From positions 1-64,000 of the forward strand of contig NZ_VUOB01000002.1 in NCBI RefSeq assembly GCF_008386585.1: a stretch of 64,000 bases of DNA, in the 5' to 3' direction. Made by a program: the position numbers and the translations under genes. The stretch comes from Solihabitans fulvus. Its GTDB lineage: Bacteria; Actinomycetota; Actinomycetes; Mycobacteriales; Pseudonocardiaceae. This document shows, piece after piece, positions 1 to 7,521 of this stretch (positions are counted from its first letter, which is position 1; each line of letters opens with the position of its first letter). Below the pieces are notes generated by a model. That model had not been told where the DNA came from and made no database searches. It worked only from the letters and a program-made list of their open reading frames with translations.

Positions 1-861
1 ATCCTGGACAACGGGAAGCTGCGGTTGCCGAAGGTCGGTGACCTGCGGGTGCGCTGGTCGCGGCCCCTGCCCTCGGACCCGTCCCCGGTCACGATCGTGA
101 AGGACGCGGCGGGACGGTACTTCGCCTCGTTCGTGGTCCAGACCGGCGAAGGCGAGACGCTGCCGCCGGCCGCCTCTGAGGTCGGTATCGACCTGGGGTT
201 GACGCATTTCGCGGTCCTGTCCGACGGCACGAAGGTCACGGCGCCGAGGTTCCTGCGCCGCGCGGCCCGCGCACTCACACGGTTGCAACGAGCCCTGTCC
301 CGCAAGAAGCGGGGCAGCCAGAACCGCAAGAAGGCCGTCGTGAAGGTCGCTCGGGCGCACGCCCGGGTGGCTGACACGCGGCGGGACTGGCAGCACAAGC
401 TGTCCACGGCGATCATCCGCGACAACCAAGCGGTGTATGTCGAGGACCTGTGTGTGGCCGGTCTGGGCCGGACCCGGTTGGCCAAGTCCGTGCATGACGC
501 CGGCTGGGCCGGTTTCACCGCGATGCTGGAGTACAAGGCCGCCCGCTACGGGCGCGCCTTCGCCAGGGTGGACCGGTTCTTGCCGTCCACCCGCATGTGT
601 TCGGACTGCGGCAGGGTCAATGAGAAGATGGCGCTCGACGTCCGGTTGTGGACTTGCCCATGTGAGTCGGTTCACGATCGGGACGTCAATGCCGCCAGGA
701 ACATCAAGGCCGCCGGGCAGGCGGACTTCAACGACCGTGGAGCGCGGGTAAGACCGGGACTCGTCCCGGTACCGCGCGGCGAAACGGTAACCCACCCGGA
801 CGCCGCGCGGTCCACGCGCGGCGTGGAGGGAATCTCCGTCCTTAGACGGAGAGGATGTCAA
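1..861 (+). mobile_element. IS200/IS605-type element, right part only
   Basis: The element is cut by the left window edge. It contains most of a tnpB gene and ends in a GC-rich hairpin at 833-852 followed by GGATGTCAA, a typical right end for actinobacterial IS200/IS605-type elements. No TIRs or target duplication are expected for this family. It abuts the 3' end of the TAXI lipoprotein gene, whose stop codon lies inside the element's right end. Whether a tnpA gene exists to the left cannot be seen. Confidence 0.8.
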
Positions 862-879
862 CCGTGCAGGCGGCGGTAG
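1..879 (+). CDS. tnpB: TnpB (RNA-guided nuclease, IS605 OrfB), 5'-truncated by window edge
   Basis: The reading frame is open from base 1, so the real start lies outside the window. Visible RuvC-type motifs are GIDLGL (catalytic Asp), VEDLCV (catalytic Glu) and HDRDVNAARN (final Asp). A zinc-finger pair lies between the last two (CSDCG and TCPCE; the usual CG of the second pair is CE here). TnpB proteins are guided by an RNA from the element's right end and help the element persist. The frame runs through the right-end hairpin and stops 18 bases beyond the apparent end of the element, overlapping the convergent TAXI gene tail. That long C-terminal tail is unusual. The identification is secure; activity is not established. 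Confidence 0.9.
   Translation: MLDNGKLRLPKVGDLRVRWSRPLPSDPSPVTIVKDAAGRYFASFVVQTGEGETLPPAASEVGIDLGLTHFAVLSDGTKVTAPRFLRRAARALTRLQRALSRKKRGSQNRKKAVVKVARAHARVADTRRDWQHKLSTAIIRDNQAVYVEDLCVAGLGRTRLAKSVHDAGWAGFTAMLEYKAARYGRAFARVDRFLPSTRMCSDCGRVNEKMALDVRLWTCPCESVHDRDVNAARNIKAAGQADFNDRGARVRPGLVPVPRGETVTHPDAARSTRGVEGISVLRRRGCQPCRRR
745..861 (+). ncRNA. Putative omega-RNA / right-end guide RNA scaffold
   Basis: In this family the 3' end of tnpB plus the right end is processed into a guide RNA whose guide is the flanking DNA. Here a GC-rich segment ends with an 8-bp perfect stem (833-840 with 845-852, loop CTTA) and GGATGTCAA. The guide would then be the roughly 16-20 bases starting near 862. This is inferred from family knowledge; the 5' end is only approximate. 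Confidence 0.4.
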
Positions 880-1823
880 GCGGCCGCCGCGCCGGGATGC
901 AGCGGCAGCCCCGCCGTGCCGATCAGCGTGCGCACGTCCAGGAACTGGGTGCCCAACGCCTGGTCCGGCACCAGCCGCGCGGACTGCTGCACCAGCACCC
1001 GCACCACGGCGGCGGCGATCTCATCGGGCAGCGTCGGCGCGCACACCAACAGGTTCGCCACCCCGACCGTCGGCACCTCGCGCACGAGCCGGTACGCCCC
1101 GGACGGCACCGGGGCCTGCTCGTACACCGCGCCGTACCTGGCGCGCAGGCGGTCGGACGCCTCGCCGAGCGGCAGCAGCCGGATGCCGACCTGCTCGTCC
1201 AGCTCGGCGAGCTTCGGCGTCGGCACCCCGCCGGACCACAGCAGCGCGTCGATCCGGCCCGCGCCGAGCGCGGCGACGGCGTCGGCCAGCGACAGGTGCT
1301 CCACCCTCGCGGCCAGCCCGAGCAGCTCGAACATCCTGGCCCCGACCACGGCCGCGCCGGAGCCCTGCGCGCCGAGCGACACCAACCGGCCGGCCAGGTC
1401 CTCGACCGCCTGCACCGGCGAGTCGGCCCGCACCACCAGCTGCATGTAGTTCTCGTACACGCGGCCGAGCGCGTGCAGCGGCACCGGCTGGTCGAACGGC
1501 GCGGTGCCGGCCGAGGCGGCCAGCGCGGTGTCGGCCAACACCAGCCCGAGGTCCGCGCCGCCCGCGCGCACCCGGTTCAGGTTGTCCTGGCTGGCCGAGG
1601 TCTCCATCGCGGAGCAGCGCAGGTTCGGCTCCGCCCGGTTCAGCTCGGCGGCGAGGAGCCTGGCGAAGTCGAGGTAGAAGCCGCCGACCTCGCCGGCCGC
1701 GATCACCAGGGCGCGCGGCGCGCCCCGGTACTCGCTGTCGGCGCAGCCACCCAGTGCGGGCAGCAGCGCGACCGCCGCGCCGCCGATCGCCAGCCGCAGC
1801 ACCGATCTCCTGGTCGGGTTCAC
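858..1823 (-). CDS. TAXI-family (TRAP-type) solute-binding lipoprotein
   Basis: A 321-aa exported binding protein. The N-terminus has a twin-Arg-like start (PTRRSVLR), a hydrophobic segment and a lipobox (LGGC, Cys27), so it should be a membrane-anchored lipoprotein. The body matches TAXI/NMT1-like proteins: a GGFYLDFARLLA-type opening, ETSASQDNLNRVRAGGADLG and a C-terminal LHPGAAAAYRRLHG. TAXI proteins normally deliver a solute (for example a carboxylate) to a TRAP permease, but no permease gene is beside it. The GTG start overlaps an upstream mini-cistron stop (GTGA) within a 44-bp tandem duplication. Its stop codon is supplied by the right end of the adjacent IS element, so the last few native residues are probably lost. 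It is likely co-transcribed with the kinase and may act as an accessory sensor. Confidence 0.85.
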   Translation of the reverse strand: MNPTRRSVLRLAIGGAAVALLPALGGCADSEYRGAPRALVIAAGEVGGFYLDFARLLAAELNRAEPNLRCSAMETSASQDNLNRVRAGGADLGLVLADTALAASAGTAPFDQPVPLHALGRVYENYMQLVVRADSPVQAVEDLAGRLVSLGAQGSGAAVVGARMFELLGLAARVEHLSLADAVAALGAGRIDALLWSGGVPTPKLAELDEQVGIRLLPLGEASDRLRARYGAVYEQAPVPSGAYRLVREVPTVGVANLLVCAPTLPDEIAAAVVRVLVQQSARLVPDQALGTQFLDVRTLIGTAGLPLHPGAAAAYRRLHG

Positions 1824-1881
1824 AGGGCTGGCTCCAGCCGCAGCACCGATCTTCTGGTCGGGTTCACAGGGCTGGCTCCAG
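1790..1881. repeat. 44-bp tandem duplication at the kinase/lipoprotein junction
   Basis: Copies of 48 bp at 1790-1837 and 1834-1881 (period 44) differ at one base (C at 1809, T at 1853). The unit spans the end of the histidine kinase gene and the beginning of the TAXI gene, including a GTGA start/stop overlap. Both copies therefore carry the overlap, which creates a 15-codon reading frame between the two genes. Confidence 0.95.
1820..1867 (-). CDS. Duplication-born 15-codon mini-cistron
   Basis: Reading from the GTG that overlaps the kinase stop (1867-1865), the frame encodes MNPTRRSVLRLEPAL. It then stops at a TGA that overlaps the GTG start of the TAXI lipoprotein (GTGA at both ends). It is a chimera of the first 10 lipoprotein codons and the last kinase codons. 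I infer that it is translated by termination-reinitiation and relays ribosomes to the downstream gene. A function for the peptide itself is unlikely. Confidence 0.5.
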   Translation of the reverse strand: MNPTRRSVLRLEPAL

Positions 1882-3270
1882 TGGGAGGCGGACGTGCACG
1901 GCGAGGCCGTGTGGCTCGACCGCGCGGACGTCCAGTCCGCCGCCGCGCGCCGCCACCAACTTGTCGGCGATGGCCAACCCGAGGCCGGTGCCCCGCGCGC
2001 CGCCGTCGCGGCTGGACCGCCAGAACCGTTCGGTGGCCCTGGCCAGCTCGTCGGCCGGTAGTCCGGGACCGTCGTCGGCGACCACCACCGTGGCGATCTC
2101 GGCCGTGCGGTCGGCCGAACAGGTCAGGCGCACCCGCGCGCCCCGGCCCGCGTACTTCACCGCGTTGTCCAGCACCACGTCCAACACCTGGGTCAGGTCC
2201 GAGTCGGAGCAGTGCGCGAGGATCGACAGGCCGCCGTCCTCCGGCACGCACAGCAGCACGCCCGCCTGCTCGGCGGCGGGCTGCCAGGCGTCCACCCGTT
2301 CCACCAGCGCCGCGCGGACGTCCGCGAACTCCGGTTCGTGCCGGCCGGCGGCCAGGGCCGTGCCGGCGCTCTCCGCCGAAGCCAGCGCCAACAGCCCGTC
2401 CAGCAACGACTCCAGCCGCTCCACCTCGGTCACCGCCGAGTGGTAGGTCCGCTGTCCCTCGTCGGCGACCCGGCCGGCCAGCGAGTCCATCCGCAGCCGC
2501 AGCGCGGCCATCGGGTTGCGCAGCTGGTGCGAGGCGTCGGCGACCAGCCTGCGCTGCTGGTCGGCGGCCTCGGTCACCGCGTCAGACATCCGGTTGAACG
2601 AGCCGGCCAACGCGCGCAGCTCCCGAGGCCCGGCCGTCACGCCGACGTGCGCGGCGCGCTGACCGGCCGCCACGGCCCGCACGCCGCGCTCCAGCTCGGT
2701 GAGCGGCCGCAGCACCCACCTGGCGACCACCATCACCAGCAGCACGGACGCCACGGCGGCGGTCAGCGCGCCCGCGAGCACCAGCGCCCACCGCTGCGTC
2801 ACGTCGCCGGCCGCCACCCGCACCGAGGCGCGCAGCAGCACCGCCCCGGTGACCCGCGTCCCGGTGCCGACCGGCCGCGCGAACAGCACGTCCTCCCGCG
2901 ACCACGGCAGCACCGTCGCCACCGGCTGGCCCGCCTGGTTGCGCAGCGCCGCGTCCAACCGGGGCGCGAGCGACGGGTCGGTGGCGCGCAGGCCGCCGGA
3001 CTCGACCACCGGGCGCCGCCGCGCGTCCACGACCACCACCGAATCGCCGTACAGGTCGGTGTAGGCGCGCACCTCGGCGTTGAGCTGGCCGGCGTCCCCG
3101 CCGCCGGTGGCGGGCTGGGCGAGCGCGGCGAACCGGTCGACGTCGGCGGTGCGGTCGATCACGAACCGCTGGGTGCGTTCGGCCGCCGTGCTGGTCAGCA
3201 GTGGAAGCGCGAACGCGGTCACGGCGGTCGCCGAGAACAGCAACAGCACCACCAGCAGGCGTTTGCGCAC
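1864..3270 (-). CDS. Sensor histidine kinase (HAMP-HisKA-HATPase), TctE/PhoR-like
   Basis: A 468-aa membrane kinase, partner of the adjacent OmpR-type regulator. Two membrane segments (about residues 5-25 and 161-184) flank an extracellular sensor domain. A HAMP region and a HisKA helix with ASHQLRNPM (phospho-His about 248) follow, then HATPase boxes NAVKYAG, DDGPGLP and GTGLGLAIADK. The GTG at 3270 is chosen because GAGGAG lies 7 bases upstream; a TTG at 3285 overlapping the regulator stop is the alternative. The end was separated from the lipoprotein gene by the tandem duplication. The presence of a TAXI protein and a dicarboxylate-type transporter next door suggests carboxylate sensing (inference). 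Confidence 0.9.
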   Translation of the reverse strand: MRKRLLVVLLLFSATAVTAFALPLLTSTAAERTQRFVIDRTADVDRFAALAQPATGGGDAGQLNAEVRAYTDLYGDSVVVVDARRRPVVESGGLRATDPSLAPRLDAALRNQAGQPVATVLPWSREDVLFARPVGTGTRVTGAVLLRASVRVAAGDVTQRWALVLAGALTAAVASVLLVMVVARWVLRPLTELERGVRAVAAGQRAAHVGVTAGPRELRALAGSFNRMSDAVTEAADQQRRLVADASHQLRNPMAALRLRMDSLAGRVADEGQRTYHSAVTEVERLESLLDGLLALASAESAGTALAAGRHEPEFADVRAALVERVDAWQPAAEQAGVLLCVPEDGGLSILAHCSDSDLTQVLDVVLDNAVKYAGRGARVRLTCSADRTAEIATVVVADDGPGLPADELARATERFWRSSRDGGARGTGLGLAIADKLVAARGGGLDVRAVEPHGLAVHVRLPLEPAL

Positions 3271-3281
3271 CCTGAGGCTCC

Positions 3282-3941
3282 TCAAGTACCGAGTCGGTAG
3301 CCGAAGCCGCGGATCGTGACGATCAGGCCGGGGCGGTTGAGCTTGGCGCGCAGCTGGGTCAGGTGCACGTCCAGCGACCGGGACACCGCGAGGTAGGCGT
3401 CGCCCCAGACCTCGTCCATCAGCTGCTGGCGGCTCACCGCCGTGCCCTGCCGGCTGGCCAGCACCGCGAGCACGTCGAACTCCTTGGTGGTCAGCCCGGG
3501 ATCCGCGCCGCCCACCAGGACCAGGCGGGCGTCCAGGTCGATCTCCACGTCGGCGACGCGGACCGTGCGGCCGACCGGCGCCGTCCGGCTGGCCGCGCGG
3601 CGCGCCACCGCGTCCATCCTGGCCAGCAGCTCGGCCAGGCGCGGCGGCTTGACCAGGTAGTCGTCGGCGCCGAGCCGCAGGCCGCGGACCATGGTGCGCT
3701 CGTCGGCGCGCGCGGTGAGCACCAGCACCGGCACGGCGTCGACCCTGCGGAGCTTGCGCAGCACCTCGAGGCCGTCGCCGTCGGGCAGGCCGAGGTCCAG
3801 CAGCACCAGGTCGGCGTCGCGGTGCCTGGTCAGCGCGTCCGCGCCGCGCCGGACCCTGGTCGGGATGTGGCCATGCGCGCCGAGCGCCTCGACGAGCGCG
3901 CCGGCGACCCCGTCGTCGTCCTCGACGATCAGCACCCGCAC
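3282..3941 (-). CDS. OmpR/PhoB-family response regulator
   Basis: A 219-aa two-domain regulator. The receiver domain has the acidic pair VEDDD (residues 8-9), phospho-acceptor Asp49 in LLDLGLPDGDG and the conserved Lys in DDYLVKP. The C-terminal winged helix contains LTTKEFDVLAVLA and VDVHLTQLRAKL-like segments. The GTG at 3941 is chosen since GGAGAGG lies 8 bases upstream and the family begins MRVLIVEDD; longer in-frame starts would add an atypical tail. It lies 11 bases upstream of the kinase GTG, so the two are translated as a unit. The divergent MHS transporter is the obvious candidate target. Confidence 0.92.
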   Translation of the reverse strand: MRVLIVEDDDGVAGALVEALGAHGHIPTRVRRGADALTRHRDADLVLLDLGLPDGDGLEVLRKLRRVDAVPVLVLTARADERTMVRGLRLGADDYLVKPPRLAELLARMDAVARRAASRTAPVGRTVRVADVEIDLDARLVLVGGADPGLTTKEFDVLAVLASRQGTAVSRQQLMDEVWGDAYLAVSRSLDVHLTQLRAKLNRPGLIVTIRGFGYRLGT

Positions 3942-4121
3942 CGCGACATCCTCTCCACCCGACCGCACCGACAACGCGAGACACCAGTAGACCACCGGCG
4001 CGGGCCGGGGACCGCGTCGCGCGGGGTCTCCGTCCTAAGGCAGTGCAAGGTCTTGCCGCGCCGCCTTGCCCCGCGTCGCGTTGGTGCCGAAGGTGAGGGC
4101 CGTCACGCGAGGAGGCTGGAA

Positions 4122-5465
4122 ATGACAGTTGGGGCGGGTCAGCGAGGACAGCGCCTGGCCGGGGGTGATCGGCGGGTCACGGCGAACGTGGTCCGGGGTT
4201 CGCTCGGCAATCTGATCGAATGGTACGACTGGTACGCCTACAGCGCGTTCAGCATCTATTTCTCCAAGGTGTTCTTCCCGGACGGCAATCAGACCGCGCA
4301 GCTGCTCAACACGGCCGCGGTGTTCGCGGTCGGCTTCCTGATGCGGCCGATCGGCGGCTGGCTGCTCGGCCGGTTCGCCGACCAGTTCGGGCGGCGCAAC
4401 GCGCTGACGGTGTCGGTGCTGCTGATGGCACTCGGCTCGCTGATGATCACCTTCACGCCGGGCTACAAGTCGATCGGCATCGCCGCGCCCGTGCTGCTCC
4501 TGTTGGCCAGGCTGTTGCAGGGCCTGTCGGTCGGCGGCGAGTACTCGACGTCGGCGACCTACCTGTCCGAGGTGGCCACCCCCGGTAAGCGCGGCTACTA
4601 CTCCAGCTTCCAGTACGTGACGCTGGTCGGCGGGCAGCTCATCGCCCTTGGCGTGCAGTTGGTGCTCCAGAGCTGGCTGACCAAGCCCGAGCTGACCAGT
4701 TGGGGCTGGCGCGTCGCGTTCGGCGTCGGCGCGTTCGGCGCGCTGGCCGTGATGTGGCTGCGGCGGGGCATGGACGAGTCGGAGAGCTACCAGCAGGAGA
4801 CCGCCAAGGGCGCGCAGGCGCCGGGTTCGCGCGGCACGCTGCGGGTGTTGTTGCAGTACCCCAAGGAGTGCCTGCTGGTGGTCGGCCTGACCCTCGGCGG
4901 GACGGTTGCCTTCTACACCTACAGCACCTACGCCAAGAACTTCATGGTGAACACCAGCGGCATCGACGCCAAGACCGCGACCTGGATCATGTTCTTCGCG
5001 CTGCTGGTGTTCGCGGCGCTGCAACCGTTGGCCGGCAAGCTCTCCGACCGGATCGGCCGCAAGCCGCTGCTGTTCGGCTTCGGCATCCTCGGCACGATCC
5101 TGACGGTTCCGCTGCTGACCCTGTTGGCTGGCACGAAGAATTCATTCGCCGCGTTCCTGATCATCTTGGCCGGCCTGCTGATCGTGACCGGCTACACGTC
5201 GATCAACGCGATCGTCAAGGCGGAGCTGTTCCCGACGAAGATCCGCGCGCTCGGGGTTGGCCTGCCCTACGCGCTGACGGTGGCGATCTTCGGCGGCACC
5301 GCCGAATCGATCGGCCTCTCGCTGAAGCAGGCCGGCAGGGAACCGCTGTTCTACTGGTACGTCTCGGCGTGCATCCTGATCTCGCTGGTCGTCTACTTCT
5401 TCATGCGGGAGACCTCCAAGGACTCCCGGCTGGAGCAGGGGTCCGCGACCGTCACCGAAGGCTGA
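4122..5465 (+). CDS. MHS-family MFS transporter (KgtP/ProP-like proton symporter)
   Basis: A 447-aa, 12-helix permease. Signature stretches of the metabolite:H+ symporter family are visible: GNLIEWYDWYAYS at the start, FADQFGRRNALT (MFS loop 2-3 motif), GLSVGGEYSTSATYLSE and KLSDRIGRKPLL (loop 8-9). The family takes up 2-oxoglutarate, citrate, shikimate or betaines. The ATG at 4122 has GGAGG 6-7 bases upstream; the open frame extends far 5' but without a start of that quality. It is divergent from the two-component/TAXI operon across about 180 bp, suggesting control by that system. The substrate is unknown. Confidence 0.88.
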   Translation: MTVGAGQRGQRLAGGDRRVTANVVRGSLGNLIEWYDWYAYSAFSIYFSKVFFPDGNQTAQLLNTAAVFAVGFLMRPIGGWLLGRFADQFGRRNALTVSVLLMALGSLMITFTPGYKSIGIAAPVLLLLARLLQGLSVGGEYSTSATYLSEVATPGKRGYYSSFQYVTLVGGQLIALGVQLVLQSWLTKPELTSWGWRVAFGVGAFGALAVMWLRRGMDESESYQQETAKGAQAPGSRGTLRVLLQYPKECLLVVGLTLGGTVAFYTYSTYAKNFMVNTSGIDAKTATWIMFFALLVFAALQPLAGKLSDRIGRKPLLFGFGILGTILTVPLLTLLAGTKNSFAAFLIILAGLLIVTGYTSINAIVKAELFPTKIRALGVGLPYALTVAIFGGTAESIGLSLKQAGREPLFYWYVSACILISLVVYFFMRETSKDSRLEQGSATVTEG

Positions 5466-5510
5466 GCCCGCGTCGGCCGCCGTGCGCCGGCACGGCGGCC
5501 GAGCTCAGCC
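5460..5510. terminator. Bidirectional terminator between convergent genes
   Basis: A perfect 12-bp stem (5474-5485 with 5490-5501, 4-base loop) is nested in an outer GGCTGAGC/GCTCAGCC pair that takes in both stop codons. It lies exactly between the convergent MFS and FAD oxidase genes. Confidence 0.8.
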
Positions 5511-6881
5511 GATCCCCTGGCCGGGAGCCAGGATGTGCCTGGGGTCGAAGCGATCCTTCGCCTCGCGCAATCCCGGCCAGGCCGGCCCGAAGTGCGCGGC
5601 CCAGTCCGCCTGCGCGAGCGCGACCGCGCTGACCGGGTAGCCGGTTCCGCCCGTGGCGCGGACGAGGTCGTAGAGCGCGCGGTTGGCCGTGGCCATCCGC
5701 CGCGCCAGCTCGGCGTCGTTCGGCGGGAAGCGCAGCACGTTGAACTGGAAGACGACGTCCTCGTCCGGCAGGCGCAGCAGGGGAGTGGCGAACCGGTCGG
5801 CGCGCAGCGGGGACAGCACGATCCGGCCGAACTCGCCGAGGTCCGCGCCGGTCAGGTCGGCGAGGACGCCGCCGACGAGGTCGTCGACGGCGGAACCGCC
5901 GACGAACGAGGTGAACCACGGATGGGGATCGGACCACCGGCCGATCGACCGCAGGTGCTTCTCCAACGGGGACAGCCGGTTCAGGAAGTCCACATAGGAC
6001 AGTTCGGTGATCGCGGCGTCGGCGCGTTCGTCGGACAGCCCGGCGAGCACGAGGTCGTCGTCGGGCCGCGCGTCCTGGGAGTGCAGGACCGCGGCCTCCA
6101 GCTGGTGCCGCCAGCCATCGCCGTCGACCAGAACGGCGCCCTGCACGACGTCGACCCGTTGGGCCGCAAGCAACAGCCGCTGGTCGGCGGTCAGCGCGGG
6201 CAGGTCGCGGTAGCGCAGCGTGTACTGGCGCGCCCGGTCCATCGCCGGCACCAACCGCAGGGTCGCCCTGGTGATGACGGCGCACTGGCTGAGCCCGCCG
6301 CGCACCGCGTCGAACAGGTCGCGGTGCCGGTCGCGCGAACAGGTCAGGGCCCTGCCGTCGCCGGTGACGACGTCGAGTTCGATGACCTGACAGCTCGCCG
6401 CGCCGTGCCGGTGGGTGGTGCCGCCGATGCCGCCCGCAGACACCGTGCCGCCGACGGAGAGTTCGAGATAGTCGGGCAGCACCGGGGGTGTCAGACCGTG
6501 CGGCAGGGTGGCGGCGAGCACCGTGCCCCAGGTGGCCCCCGCGTCGACGACCACGCGGTCGCCGCCGACCTCGTGCACGGTCCGGAAACCGCTCAGGTCG
6601 AGCACGACGCCGTCCTCGACCAGCGACCTGCCGTACACCGAATGACCTTGTCCCCGCGCGGCGAGCGGCAGCCCGAGACCGGCCGCCCAGCGGACGACAG
6701 CCGCGATGTCGGCCGTCGACGCCGGCCGCGCCACCCAGCGCGGTTGCCTGGTGACGAGCCCGCCGAAGTCCGTCGCCGCCGCGTCGAGCGCGTCGGGATC
6801 GTCGGTGAGCTCGCCGTCCAGCGCGGGCGGCCGACTTCCCTCGCTCGGCCCCGAAACGGGCGGAACACCGGCTATGTTCAT
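5505..6881 (-). CDS. VAO-family FAD-linked oxidase, cytokinin-dehydrogenase-like
   Basis: A 458-aa flavoprotein. The N-terminal PCMH-type FAD domain has ARGQGHSVYG (His80 is the probable covalent FAD attachment site, as in cytokinin oxidases) and SVGGTVSAGGIGG. The C-terminal half has YVDFLNRLSPLE, PHPWFTSFV and the terminal FDPRHILAPGQGIG, all closely resembling plant and bacterial cytokinin dehydrogenases. The family oxidises amines or alcohols to imines or carbonyls using O2 or a quinone. No secretion signal is evident, unlike plant enzymes. It is divergent from the isochorismatase-fold gene. The substrate could be a cytokinin-like purine or a pathway intermediate of the neighbouring cluster; I cannot tell which. 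Confidence 0.85.
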   Translation of the reverse strand: MNIAGVPPVSGPSEGSRPPALDGELTDDPDALDAAATDFGGLVTRQPRWVARPASTADIAAVVRWAAGLGLPLAARGQGHSVYGRSLVEDGVVLDLSGFRTVHEVGGDRVVVDAGATWGTVLAATLPHGLTPPVLPDYLELSVGGTVSAGGIGGTTHRHGAASCQVIELDVVTGDGRALTCSRDRHRDLFDAVRGGLSQCAVITRATLRLVPAMDRARQYTLRYRDLPALTADQRLLLAAQRVDVVQGAVLVDGDGWRHQLEAAVLHSQDARPDDDLVLAGLSDERADAAITELSYVDFLNRLSPLEKHLRSIGRWSDPHPWFTSFVGGSAVDDLVGGVLADLTGADLGEFGRIVLSPLRADRFATPLLRLPDEDVVFQFNVLRFPPNDAELARRMATANRALYDLVRATGGTGYPVSAVALAQADWAAHFGPAWPGLREAKDRFDPRHILAPGQGIG

Positions 6882-6922
6882 GCGTCACATCGTATCGACG
6901 CAGCGGTTGGGGACTGGCGACA

Positions 6923-7507
6923 ATGCACCCGCGTTCGGCACTCCTGGTGCTCGACCTGATCAACGACCTCGTGCACCCCGACGGCACGCTGGCCGCCTCC
7001 GGCCCGCTCGCGCACGCGACCGACCGTGGCGTGCTGGACCGCGCGGCGGTGGCGGTCGGGCGCGCGCGGGCGGCCGGTGTTCCGGTGATCTACGTGGTCA
7101 TCGGCTTCTCGCCGGATCTCTCGGACTTCCCTGCGGACTCGCCGCTGTTCGGCGTGGTGCCAGACGAGCTGGTGCCGAGGCTGGGCACCTGGGGCACGCA
7201 GGTGCACGACGCCGTGCGGCCGGCCGACGGCGAGCCCGTGGTGCGCAAGAGCAGGGTGAGTCCCTTTCACGGCACCGAGTTGGCCGAGCTGCTCGAGGCG
7301 CGCGGAGTCGACACCCTGCTGCTCGCCGGCGTCACCACCGACCTCGTGGTGCTCTCGACCGCGCGCGAGGGGCACGACCGGGACTACCGGATCGAGGTCC
7401 TGGAGGACGCCACCGCGACGGCCGACCAGGAACTGCACGAGGCGGCCCTGTCCGTGCTGCGCCGCACCGCGACGATCACGACCGTGGAGCAGGCGCTGCC
7501 CGCCTGA
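6923..7507 (+). CDS. Isochorismatase-fold hydrolase lacking the catalytic cysteine
   Basis: A 194-aa protein with the isochorismatase/cysteine-hydrolase fold. Catalytic Asp11 (VLDLINDL) and Lys109 (VVRKSRVS) are present. The usual Cys in the G-x-x-T-x-x-C-V motif is Val142 (GVTTDLVVLSTA). In this superfamily loss of the Cys is seen in true isochorismatases (EntB, PhzD), which cleave a vinyl ether without a covalent intermediate, while amidases keep it. A C-N amidase role is therefore unlikely, but no isochorismate synthase is nearby. The ATG start has a poor ribosome site. The gene lies between the minus-strand FAD oxidase and aminotransferase genes. Confidence 0.82.
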   Translation: MHPRSALLVLDLINDLVHPDGTLAASGPLAHATDRGVLDRAAVAVGRARAAGVPVIYVVIGFSPDLSDFPADSPLFGVVPDELVPRLGTWGTQVHDAVRPADGEPVVRKSRVSPFHGTELAELLEARGVDTLLLAGVTTDLVVLSTAREGHDRDYRIEVLEDATATADQELHEAALSVLRRTATITTVEQALPA

Positions 7508-7521
7508 CGGGCGCTCGCGGG

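Noticed and set aside
4015..4045. A second IS right end (tctccgtcctaagg resembles the hairpin at 833-852)
   Set aside because: The matching second arm of the hairpin and the GGATGTCAA end are absent, and no transposase remnant is nearby.
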